DNA of 64,000 nucleotides, taken from NCBI RefSeq assembly GCF_002930645.1, contig NZ_PSNW01000001.1, positions 488,600 to 552,599 on the forward strand, written 5' to 3'. Below are positions 55,371-63,010 of the stretch, piece after piece. Under the pieces are notes generated by a model, which saw only the letters and a program-made list of their open reading frames with translations, did not search any database and was not told the origin of the DNA. Source of the stretch: Solimonas fluminis (GTDB lineage Bacteria; Pseudomonadota; Gammaproteobacteria; Nevskiales; Nevskiaceae). Every line of letters begins with the position of its first letter. Position 1 is the stretch's first letter. The position numbers were made by a program, and so were the translations under genes.

Positions 55371-57500
55371 TTACTCGAAGCGCCTGCCTTCCTTGGCCAT
55401 CTTCACCAGCAGCTTCGCCGGCTTGAAGCGCTCGCCGTATCTCTTTTCCAGCTCCTTCGAGCGCTTCACGAACTGGGCTACGCCGACGGCGTTGATGAAC
55501 TGCAGCGCGCCGCCCTGGTGCGGCGCGAAGCCCCAGCCGAAGATCGAGCCGATGTTGGTGTCGCCCACGGCCGTGACGACGCCCTCCTCGTAGCACTTGG
55601 CCGCCTCGTTGGCCTGCGCGTACAGCAGGCGATCGATCAGCTCCTGCTGCGGCAGTTGCTCCTTCAGCGGGAACTGCTCGGCCAGGCCCTTCCACAGCGA
55701 CTTCTGGCCGCCGGCCGGGTAGTCGTAGAAGCCCTTGCCGGCCTTCTTGCCCTGGCGGTCCAGCACCTTGACCATCTTTTCGACCACCGCGACGCCCGGG
55801 TGTTCCGGCGCCGTCTTGCCCTCGGCGGCGAAGTCCTTGCGCGTCTGCTCCAGCACGTGCAGCGACAGCGACAGCGAAACCTCGTCCTGCACCGCCAGCG
55901 GGCCCACCGGCATGCCGGCCTGCAGGCCGGCCATCTCGATGGACCGCGGGTGCTGGCCCTCGGCCAGCAAGGTCATGCCCTCCATCGGGTAGGTGGCGAA
56001 GCAGCGCGAGGTGTAGAAGCCGCGCGAGTCGTTGACCACGATCGGCGTCTTCTTGATCTGCTGCACGTAGTCGAAACCGCGCGCCAGCGTTTCCTTGCTG
56101 GTCTTCTTGCCGACGATGATCTCGACCAGCGGCATCTTGTCCACCGGCGAGAAGAAGTGCAGGCCGATGAAGTTCTTCGGGCGCTCGCTGGCTTCGGCCA
56201 GGCCGGTGATCGGCAGCGTGGAGGTGTTGGAGGCGAACACCGCGGTCCTGGCCAGCTGCGCCTCGGCCTTCCTGGTGACGTCCGCCTTGATCGCGCGGTC
56301 CTCGAACACGGCTTCGATGACCAGGTCGCAGCCCTTGAGGTCGTCGTAGCTCGTGGTGGCCTTGATGCGGGCCAGGAACTGGTCCTTGCCCTCCGGCGTC
56401 AGGCGGCCCTTCTTCAGGTCCTTGTCGAGCAGTCCGCTGGAGTAGGCCTTGCCGCGGTCGGCGGCCTCCTGTGTCGTGTCGAGCAGCACCACCTCGATGC
56501 CGACCTTGGCGGAGCTGTAGGCGATGCCCGCGCCCATCATGCCGGCACCCAGGATGCCGAGCTTCTTCACCGTGGAACGCTCCACGCCCTCGGGTCGCGA
56601 GCTGCCCTTGTTGATGGCATTGAGCTGGAACCACAGCGTGCCGATCATGTTCTTCGACACCTGCGAGACCACGCAGTTGGCGAAATAGCGCGATTCGCTG
56701 CGGCAGCCGGTGTCGAAGTCGGTGATGCCGCCGTCGAACACGCTGGCCATGATGTTGATCGGCGCCGGATAGTTGCCGTAGGTCTTGGCATTGGCCATGG
56801 ACGGGGCGATGGCCCAGAGCTGGCCATTGGCGGGCGCCTTGGCGTCGCCGCCCGGCCACTTGAACTTCTTGTCGTCCCAGGGCTGCACCGGCTTGGGATT
56901 GGCCAGGCACCAGGCCTTGGCCTGCGCCAGCAGGTCCTCGCGGTCGCGGGCCAGGGCATGGATGATGCCGGCGTTCTTCGCGTCGGAAGCCTTCAGCTCC
57001 TTGCCTTCCAGCATCAGCGGCAGCGAGGGCTGGATGCCGATCAGGCGCGGCAGGCGCTGCGTGCCGCCGCCGCCGGGCAGCAGGCCCAGCTTTACCTCCG
57101 GCAGGCCGAACTGGGCCTTGGGATCGTCGATGGCGATGCGATAGTGGCAGGCCAGCGCCAGTTCCAGGCCGCCGCCCAGCGCGGTGCCGTTGAGCGCGGC
57201 CACGACCGGGCGGCCGCAGAGCTCCAGGCGGCGCAGGAAGCCCTTGTAGTCCTCGGCCAGCTTGAAGGCGTCGGCCGGATCGGTGATGGCGAACACCTTC
57301 TCGATGTCGGCGCCGGCCAGGAATTCCTTCTTGCCGGAGGTGACGATCACGCCCTTGATGGAGGCATCGCCCTCGATCCTGCCGATGGCCTCGGCCAGCG
57401 GCTGGCTCAGTTCGTCGTTGAGCACGTTCATCGAACGGCCCGGCATGTCCAGCGTGAGGGTAACGATGCCGTCGTTGTCTTTTTCGAAATTGACGCTCAT
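55371..57500 (-). CDS. Bifunctional enoyl-CoA hydratase/3-hydroxyacyl-CoA dehydrogenase (FadB/FadJ-like)
   Basis: A 709-residue two-activity enzyme. Amino part: crotonase fold (GKKEFLAGADIEKVF; LNGTALGGGLELALACHY; FGLPEVKLGLLPGGGGTQRLPR with the catalytic Glu pair). Carboxy part from about 315: LGILGAGMMGAGIAYSSA (NAD-binding), DLVIEAVFED, ASNTSTLPIT, GLHFFSPVDKMPLVEI and a final C-terminal domain (WGFAPHQGG). This is the alpha subunit of the fatty-acid oxidation complex, FadJ- or FadB-type; sequence does not separate them. 85 bp downstream of the FadA-like gene, with a REP-like element between. Confidence 0.95.
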   Translation of the reverse strand: MSVNFEKDNDGIVTLTLDMPGRSMNVLNDELSQPLAEAIGRIEGDASIKGVIVTSGKKEFLAGADIEKVFAITDPADAFKLAEDYKGFLRRLELCGRPVVAALNGTALGGGLELALACHYRIAIDDPKAQFGLPEVKLGLLPGGGGTQRLPRLIGIQPSLPLMLEGKELKASDAKNAGIIHALARDREDLLAQAKAWCLANPKPVQPWDDKKFKWPGGDAKAPANGQLWAIAPSMANAKTYGNYPAPINIMASVFDGGITDFDTGCRSESRYFANCVVSQVSKNMIGTLWFQLNAINKGSSRPEGVERSTVKKLGILGAGMMGAGIAYSSAKVGIEVVLLDTTQEAADRGKAYSSGLLDKDLKKGRLTPEGKDQFLARIKATTSYDDLKGCDLVIEAVFEDRAIKADVTRKAEAQLARTAVFASNTSTLPITGLAEASERPKNFIGLHFFSPVDKMPLVEIIVGKKTSKETLARGFDYVQQIKKTPIVVNDSRGFYTSRCFATYPMEGMTLLAEGQHPRSIEMAGLQAGMPVGPLAVQDEVSLSLSLHVLEQTRKDFAAEGKTAPEHPGVAVVEKMVKVLDRQGKKAGKGFYDYPAGGQKSLWKGLAEQFPLKEQLPQQELIDRLLYAQANEAAKCYEEGVVTAVGDTNIGSIFGWGFAPHQGGALQFINAVGVAQFVKRSKELEKRYGERFKPAKLLVKMAKEGRRFE

Positions 57501-57518
57501 GGTGCTTTCCTTCTTTTC

Positions 57519-57574
57519 GTAGGAGCCGGCTTGCCGCGATTGCCGGGGCAGTGTCGCCGGCAGGCCGGCTCCCA
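57519..57574. repeat. REP/BIME-like inverted repeat between the FadA- and FadB-like genes
   Basis: GTAGGAGCCGGCTTGCCGCG and the inverse CGCCGGCAGGCCGGCTCCCAC pair about a short spacer, giving two facing copies of a GGAGCCGGC core, the style of Pseudomonas REP elements. Confidence 0.7.
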
Positions 57575-57585
57575 CAGGAGTTCGG

Positions 57586-58791
57586 TTAGAGACGCTCGAT
57601 GATGGTGGCGATACCCATGCCCGCGCCGACGCAGAGCGAGGCCAGGCCGAACTGCTTGTCCTGGCGCTCCAGTTCGTCGAGCAGGGTGCCGAGGATGGCG
57701 CAGCCGGTGGCCCCCAGCGGATGGCCCATGGCGATGGAGCCGCCGTTGACGTTGACCTTGGCCGGATCGATGTCCAGGTCGCGCTGCGCGCGCAGCACCA
57801 CGGCGGCGAAGGCTTCGTTGATCTCGAACAGGTCGATGTTGCCGGCATTCATGCCGGCGCGGGCCAGGGCCTTCTTCGAGGCCGGGCCGATGCCGGTGAG
57901 CATGATGGTGGGTTCCGAGCCGATCACCGCCGTCTGCACGATGCGTGCGCGGGGCCTCAGGCCCAGCTTCTTGCCGATCTTCTTGCTGCCGACCAGCATC
58001 AGCGCGGCACCGTCGACGATGCCGGAACTGTTGCCGGCGTGGTGCACGTGGTCGATCTTCTCGACGGTGGTGTACTTGCGCAGGGCGGTCGCGTCGAAAC
58101 CCATCGCGCCCATCTGCTCGAAGGAGGGCTTGAGGCCCGCCATGCCCTCGACCGTGGCCTCGGGACGGATGAATTCGTCATGGTCCAGCACGACCATGCC
58201 GTTGAGGTCGCGCACCGGCACCAGCGACCGGGCGAAGCGGCCCTCGGCACGAGCCTTGGCGGCCTTCTGCTGCGACTGGACGGCGAAGGTATCGACATCC
58301 CTGCGCGAGAAGCCTTCCAGCGTGGCGATCAGGTCGGCGCCGATGCCCTGCGGCGCGAAGCCGGTCAGGTGGTTGACGCGCGGGTCCATGGCCCAGGCGC
58401 CGCCGTCGGAGCCCATGGCCCAGCGCGACATGCTCTCGACGCCGCCGGCCACCACCAGGTCTTCCATGCCCGACATGACCTTCTGCGCGGCGATGTTCAC
58501 CGACTCCAGGCCCGAGGCGCAGAAACGCGATTGGGTGACGCCCGCGACGCTCTCGGCCCAGTTGGCGTAGAGCACGGCCACGCGCGCGATGTCCGCGCCC
58601 TGCTCGCCCACCGGCGTGACGCAGCCCAGCACCACGTCGTCGACCTTGGAGGTGTCGAGGTTGTTGCGCTGCTGCAGCGCCGTCAGCAGGTTGCCGACCA
58701 GGTGGATGGGCGTGACGCCGTGAAGGCTGCCGTCCTTCTTGCCCTTGCCGCGCGGCGTGCGCACCGCGTCGTAGATGAATGCTTCGCTCAT
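57586..58791 (-). CDS. Acetyl-CoA C-acyltransferase (FadA/FadI-like thiolase)
   Basis: A 401-residue thiolase, beta subunit of the fatty-acid oxidation complex. [15 protein letters not shown] holds the nucleophile Cys, [11 protein letters not shown] the His and [11 protein letters not shown] the second Cys. Length and the [17 protein letters not shown] opening match thiolases paired with FadB-like enzymes. A perfect 18 bp palindrome lies 20 bp upstream of its start, in the shared region with the TetR gene. Confidence 0.95.
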   Translation of the reverse strand: MSEAFIYDAVRTPRGKGKKDGSLHGVTPIHLVGNLLTALQQRNNLDTSKVDDVVLGCVTPVGEQGADIARVAVLYANWAESVAGVTQSRFCASGLESVNIAAQKVMSGMEDLVVAGGVESMSRWAMGSDGGAWAMDPRVNHLTGFAPQGIGADLIATLEGFSRRDVDTFAVQSQQKAAKARAEGRFARSLVPVRDLNGMVVLDHDEFIRPEATVEGMAGLKPSFEQMGAMGFDATALRKYTTVEKIDHVHHAGNSSGIVDGAALMLVGSKKIGKKLGLRPRARIVQTAVIGSEPTIMLTGIGPASKKALARAGMNAGNIDLFEINEAFAAVVLRAQRDLDIDPAKVNVNGGSIAMGHPLGATGCAILGTLLDELERQDKQFGLASLCVGAGMGIATIIERL

Positions 58792-58811
58792 GGAGACCTC
58801 GTTGCGGCGAC

Positions 58812-58829
58812 TGGTAATTTAAATTACCA
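58812..58829. promoter_or_regulatory. Palindromic operator upstream of FadA-like gene
   Basis: TGGTAATTTAAATTACCA is a perfect 18 bp palindrome between the divergent FadA-like and TetR genes. It is AT-rich in a GC-rich context and fits a TetR-type operator controlling the fad operon and the regulator. A second weaker inverted pair, AGTAA/TTACT, lies at 58961-58976. Confidence 0.75.
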
Positions 58830-58988
58830 TCAGCCGATCGGGAACGTGGATTGGCATGGCAGGGCAGAAGGCCCTGCCGGCTGGATTGAAAGCGGCCCGA
58901 GCTTACTGGCGTGCTCCCGCCCGGTCAATACGGCTGCGTATGGTGCACAGGCGTTTCCCTAGTAACAACCATTACTGAACAGTCGTAT

Positions 58989-59615
58989 ATGCGCAGAACC
59001 GAATCCGTGGTGGCCGACCGCGCGGGACTCGACCCCGAGACCCGCGCCCGCATCGAGCAGACCGTGCTCGACATCTTCTCCGAGCGCGAATTCCACCGCG
59101 TGGGCCTGATCGAGATCGCCCGCGGCGCCAATGTCTCCCTGCAGACGCTCTACAAGTACTACGGCAGCAAGGAAGCCCTGCTGTTCTCCTGCCTCGACGT
59201 CTGGCTCCAGATGCTGGCCGTGCGCATGCTCGATCACCTGCAGGGCATCGCCGACTACAAGGAGCGCCTGCGCAAGGTGTTCTGGGTGAGCCTGGACTTC
59301 TACGAGAAGAATCCCAAGGTGATGCAGTTGCAGATGAGCTCGGTGTACGTGAACACCTGGCGCAAGCAGGAGCACTACCACAACCCGGAGCTGTTCCACA
59401 CCTTCATCAAGGTGCTGGCCGAGGGCCGCGAGCGCGGCATCCTGGCCGACGACGTGGACGAGAAGTACCTGCTCGACTTCGTCATGGGTTTCACCAACCG
59501 CCTGGTGCAGATGTACATCCACCGCGGCATGAAGGAATCGCTGACGGCCAATGCCGCACCCTTGTTCGAGATGATGTGGCGGGCGCTGGCGAAGCCCAGC
59601 CCGGAGCAGCGTTGA
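58989..59615 (+). CDS. TetR family regulator (probable fatty-acid degradation repressor)
   Basis: A 208-residue TetR protein. The helix-turn-helix covers about residues 12-60: FSEREFHRVGLIEIARGANVSLQTLYKYYGSKEALL. The ligand domain is aromatic-rich (VFWVSLDFYEKNPK, MYIHRGMKESL), suited to an acyl-CoA or other lipid. The start at 58989 is the first ATG with family alignment. Divergent from the FadA-like gene, so it likely binds the palindrome at 58812 and responds to acyl-CoA. That last point is inference. Confidence 0.9.
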   Translation: MRRTESVVADRAGLDPETRARIEQTVLDIFSEREFHRVGLIEIARGANVSLQTLYKYYGSKEALLFSCLDVWLQMLAVRMLDHLQGIADYKERLRKVFWVSLDFYEKNPKVMQLQMSSVYVNTWRKQEHYHNPELFHTFIKVLAEGRERGILADDVDEKYLLDFVMGFTNRLVQMYIHRGMKESLTANAAPLFEMMWRALAKPSPEQR

Positions 59616-59699
59616 GGGGATCCGGCGTCGCGGGTGGGCGGCGGGAGTCAGCCGGCCCATCAACCTCCCGCCGGCATGGCCCCCAACGGTCGGAAGGCT

Positions 59700-59747
59700 C
59701 CTCTCCCGCTGGCGACTGCAGGAAGTCACCGTGGTATGAGGGAGAGG
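59700..59747. repeat. Inverted repeat CCTCTCCC/GGGAGAGG
   Basis: Arms at 59700-59707 and 59740-59747 with a 32 base spacer. The same motif pair forms a tight hairpin at 39746, so it may be a member of a dispersed family. Confidence 0.4.
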
Positions 59748-59778
59748 TGCCGGCATGTCCCGCGATATCGCAGGGCCC

Positions 59779-59807
59779 TTGATTCCATTGCATGACGCCC
59801 ATAATAT
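59779..59807 (+). promoter_or_regulatory. Predicted sigma70-type promoter of the SDR-thiolase-TetR operon
   Basis: TTGATT at 59779-59784, a 17 bp spacer and TAATAT at 59802-59807. It lies about 33 bp before the ATG, so the leader is short. The -10 hexamer runs into the palindrome at 59806. Confidence 0.65.
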
Positions 59808-59819
59808 GATGATCATCAT
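59806..59819. promoter_or_regulatory. Palindromic operator overlapping the SDR promoter
   Basis: ATGATGATCATCAT, perfect 14 bp palindrome placed over the end of the -10 and the likely transcription start. Expected binding site of the TetR protein encoded two genes downstream. Confidence 0.65.
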
Positions 59820-59840
59820 CCAAAGAGCAGGAGCGTCGCC

Positions 59841-60536
59841 ATGAAGATCAAGGGTTCCGTCGCGCTGGTCACCGGCGCCAACCGCGGTCTGGGACTGGCT
59901 TTCGCCAAGGCGCTGCTGGCCGGCGGGGCGAAGAAGGTCTATGCCGCCGCCCGCGACCCTGCCACGGTCACCCTGCCCGGCGTGATCCCGGTGAAGCTCG
60001 ACGTGACCAAGCCCGAGGAAGCCGCGGCGGCAGCGGCCGCCTGCAGCGACGTCAGCCTGCTGATCAACAACGCCGGCATCTTCCTGGGCGACGGCGACAA
60101 CGCGGTCGAGGCCGAGGCCAATGCCCGCCGCCAGATGGACACCAACTACCACGGCATCGCCCACACCACGAGCGCCTTCGCCCCGGTGCTGGCCGCCAAC
60201 GGCGGCGGCGGCATCATCAACATGCTGTCGGTGCTCAGCTGGGTCGCCCTGCCCGGCACCGGCGGCTACAGCGCCTCCAAGGCCGCGGCCTGGGCGCTGA
60301 CCAACGCCACCCGCCTCCAGCTCAAGGCACAGGGTACCGCCGTGGTCGGCGTGCACGCCGGCTACATCGATACCGACATGGTGGCCGGCGTGGAGGCTCC
60401 CAAGGCCTCGCCCGCCGACGTCGCCGCCAGCGCCCTCGCCGCGCTGGAAGCCGGCCAGATCGAGGCCCTGGCCGACGACATCAGCCGGCAGGTGAAGGCG
60501 GGCCTCAACGCCCAGCCCCCGAGTTACGCCGGTTAA
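59841..60536 (+). CDS. Short-chain dehydrogenase/reductase
   Basis: A 231-residue SDR. TGANRGLGLAFAKAL is the cofactor loop, NNAGIF the central strand, MLSVLSW and YSASKAAAW give the catalytic Ser and Tyr-x3-Lys. HAGYIDTDM follows as in classical members. First gene of an operon with a thiolase and a TetR regulator, about 21-34 bp after the predicted promoter and operator. Candidate substrate: a 3-oxoacyl or hydroxyacyl intermediate. Confidence 0.9.
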   Translation: MKIKGSVALVTGANRGLGLAFAKALLAGGAKKVYAAARDPATVTLPGVIPVKLDVTKPEEAAAAAAACSDVSLLINNAGIFLGDGDNAVEAEANARRQMDTNYHGIAHTTSAFAPVLAANGGGGIINMLSVLSWVALPGTGGYSASKAAAWALTNATRLQLKAQGTAVVGVHAGYIDTDMVAGVEAPKASPADVAASALAALEAGQIEALADDISRQVKAGLNAQPPSYAG

Positions 60537-60564
60537 CCCCCTTCCCCTTGCAGGAGAAACAGCC

Positions 60565-61722
60565 GTGACCCACGCCGTCATTGCCGGCTATGTCCGCACC
60601 CCCTTCCAGTTCGCGCGCAAGGGCCGCCTCGCCGGCGTGCGCCCGGACGACCTCGCCGCCGTGGCCATCAAGGCCCTGGTGGAGCGCTCCGGGCTCGACC
60701 CCGCCCTGATCGAGGACGTCGTCATGGGCTGCGCCTATCCCGAGGCCGAGCAGGGCAGCAACATCGCCCGCATCGCCGGCCTGCTGGCGGGCCTGCCGCA
60801 GTCGGTCGGCGGCGCCACCGTCAACCGCTTCTGCGGTTCCTCGATGAACGCCATCCACATCGCCGCCGGCCAGATCGCCATCGGTGCCGGCGAGGCCTTC
60901 ATCTGCGCCGGGGTGGAGTCGATGACCCGCGTGCCGCAGGGCGGCTTCAACGCCTCCCCCAACCCGCGCTTCCGCCAGCCGGGCGTGGAGCAGCCGGAGT
61001 TCGAGGCCGAGGCCTACATCACGATGGGCGAGACCGCCGAGAACGTGGCCCAGCGCTACGGCGTAGCGCGCGCGGAGCAGGAGCAACTGGCGCTGGAGTC
61101 GCAGCAGAAGGCAGCGGCGGCGCAGGCACAGGGGCGCCTGGCCGGCGAGATCGTGGCGGTGCAGACCGCGGAGGGCGTCGTCGACAGCGACGGATGCCTG
61201 CGCCCGCAGACCACGCTGGAGGGCCTGGCGGCACTCAAGCCCGCATTCCGCGCCGACGGCAGCGTCACTGCCGGCACCGCCTCGCCGCTGACCGACGGCG
61301 CCGCCGCGGTACTGGTCTGCTCCGAGGACTTCGCCAAGAAGCATGGCCTGGAGATCCTGGCGCGCATCCGCGCGGTGGCGGTGGCGGGCTGCGGCCCCGA
61401 GGTGATGGGCATGGGCCCGGTGCCGGCCACGCGCAAGGCGCTGGAGCGGGCCGGCCTTTCGGTCGAGGACATCGACATCGTCGAGATCAACGAGGCCTTC
61501 GGCAGCCAGGCCGCAGCCTGCCTGCGCGAGTTGGGCATCGACCGCTCGAAGGTGAACCTGGACGGCGGCGCCATCGCCCTGGGCCACCCCCTGGGCGCCA
61601 CCGGGGCGCGCATCACCGGCAAGGCGGCGCAGCTGCTCAAGCGCGAGGGCAAGCGCTACGCGCTGGCCACGCAGTGCATCGGCGGCGGCCAGGGCATCGC
61701 CACGATCCTGGAAGCGGCCTGA
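60565..61722 (+). CDS. Acetyl-CoA C-acyltransferase (thiolase)
   Basis: A 385-residue thiolase. NRFCGSSMNAIHIA has the nucleophile Cys, [13 protein letters not shown] the His, CIGGGQGIATI the second Cys. It differs from the other two thiolases in the window (only moderate resemblance by eye). Second gene of the SDR-thiolase-TetR operon, 28 bp after the SDR gene, with AGGAG upstream of the GTG at 60565. Confidence 0.93.
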   Translation: MTHAVIAGYVRTPFQFARKGRLAGVRPDDLAAVAIKALVERSGLDPALIEDVVMGCAYPEAEQGSNIARIAGLLAGLPQSVGGATVNRFCGSSMNAIHIAAGQIAIGAGEAFICAGVESMTRVPQGGFNASPNPRFRQPGVEQPEFEAEAYITMGETAENVAQRYGVARAEQEQLALESQQKAAAAQAQGRLAGEIVAVQTAEGVVDSDGCLRPQTTLEGLAALKPAFRADGSVTAGTASPLTDGAAAVLVCSEDFAKKHGLEILARIRAVAVAGCGPEVMGMGPVPATRKALERAGLSVEDIDIVEINEAFGSQAAACLRELGIDRSKVNLDGGAIALGHPLGATGARITGKAAQLLKREGKRYALATQCIGGGQGIATILEAA

Positions 61723-61746
61723 GGATACCGCGGGTAGGATCAGCCG

Positions 61747-62337
61747 ATGCGCTACGACGCCGAACACAAGGAACGCACGCGCGCGCTGCTGCTGAAGGAG
61801 GCAGCGCGCGCGATCCGCGCCCAGGGTCCGCGAGGCGTCAGCGTCGCCGCCATCATGGGAAAGGCCGGGCTCACCCACGGCGGCTTCTACGCCCACTTCA
61901 AATCCAAGGACGAGCTGGTCGCCGAGGCGATGAAGGCGATGTTCGCGGACATCGAATGCAAGATCGACGAGTACACCGGACAGAAGCCGCCCGGCGAGGC
62001 GCTGGCAGGCTACATCGGCTTCTACCTGTCGCGACGCCACCGCGACGACCGCGCCCATGGCTGCCCCATTCCCGCGCTCTGCGCCGAGGCGCCGCACCTC
62101 TCCGGTGCCGCGCGCTCCGCCTTCGCGGCGGGCATCGAGGCGGTCTGCGCCCGCATGGCCGCCTTGCTGCAGGGGATCGGCACCCCCGCCCCGCGGCAGG
62201 CCGCCGCCTCACTGCTGGCCGAAATGGCGGGGGCACTGGGCATGGCGCGCGCCATGCCCACGGCGGAGCAGTCGGAGTTCCTGCTGGCCACCTCGCGCCG
62301 CTCGCTGCTGCTGCGTTTCGGGCTGCCGCCCCCCTAG
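61747..62337 (+). CDS. TetR family regulator of the SDR-thiolase operon
   Basis: A 196-residue TetR protein. The amino DNA-binding domain is ALLLKEAARAIRAQGPRGVSVAAIMGKAGLTHGGFYAHFKSKDEL, the subgroup with GGFYAHF. CPIPALCAEAPHL is in the ligand domain. It is 24 bp downstream of the thiolase gene in the same operon, so likely autoregulates through the palindrome at 59806. Confidence 0.9.
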   Translation: MRYDAEHKERTRALLLKEAARAIRAQGPRGVSVAAIMGKAGLTHGGFYAHFKSKDELVAEAMKAMFADIECKIDEYTGQKPPGEALAGYIGFYLSRRHRDDRAHGCPIPALCAEAPHLSGAARSAFAAGIEAVCARMAALLQGIGTPAPRQAAASLLAEMAGALGMARAMPTAEQSEFLLATSRRSLLLRFGLPPP

Positions 62338-62384
62338 GGGCGGCCAGCAAGGTACAGTGGCGCCGGATCCGAGCCCAAGGCGCC

Positions 62385-62783
62385 ATGACCCCGCTGACCT
62401 ACTCCACCCCCGGACTGCTGTTCCCGGCCATTTCCCTGCTGATGCTGGCCTACACCAACCGGTTCCTGGGACTGGCGAGCCTGGCGCGCCACCTGATCGC
62501 GCGTTACCGGGAGGAGCCGCATCCGCGCCTGCGCCTGCAGGTGGAGAACCTGCGGCTGCGCCTGGCGCTGCTGCGCCATACCCAGGCCCTGGGTGTGATG
62601 AGCCTGCTGGCCTGCACGGCCAGCCTGTTCGGAGTCCTGATCGATCACCAGCCCCTGGCGGTCGGCCTGTTCGCTCTGGCACTGCTGCTGATGCTGGCCT
62701 CGCTGGCGCTGTCGCTGCGCGAGATCCAGCTGTCGGTGCGCGCCCTGAACGTGGAACTCGACGACCTGGTCGAGCGAAGCTGA
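62385..62783 (+). CDS. DUF2721 family membrane protein
   Basis: A 132-residue integral membrane protein. About three membrane segments: FPAISLLMLAYTNRFL, ALGVMSLLACTASLFGVLI and LAVGLFALALLLMLASLALSL. The charged RYREEPHPRLRLQVENLRLRL between them and SVRALNVELDDL at the end are typical of DUF2721. Function unknown. It stands alone between a TetR gene and a transporter. Confidence 0.82.
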   Translation: MTPLTYSTPGLLFPAISLLMLAYTNRFLGLASLARHLIARYREEPHPRLRLQVENLRLRLALLRHTQALGVMSLLACTASLFGVLIDHQPLAVGLFALALLLMLASLALSLREIQLSVRALNVELDDLVERS

Positions 62784-62912
62784 AACAGCAAGGTGCAGGA
62801 CGGCACGCAAACGGTGCCCTCCTGCACCGCCATGTCGGTGCGCGGCGCACCTGCGCGGTGCGGCGGCGGAAAGCCACGGAGGCTCCCGCAGACTCAGGGC
62901 TGCTTCACAAGC

Positions 62913-62931
62913 TTCTGTCTTGAAACAGGAA
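62913..62931. other. Inverted repeat CTGT-N6-ACAG upstream of the transporter
   Basis: TTCTGTCTTGAAACAGGAA, 80 bp before the transporter start. Its N6 spacing differs from a LexA site (N8). Possible regulatory dyad. Confidence 0.4.
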
Positions 62932-63010
62932 ACGCCAACATGGCAGGGACTTTTCCAGATTTGGCATAAGCATTGCGTCAGGCCGGTGCAAACCTCGCAT
63001 CGAGCCTGCC

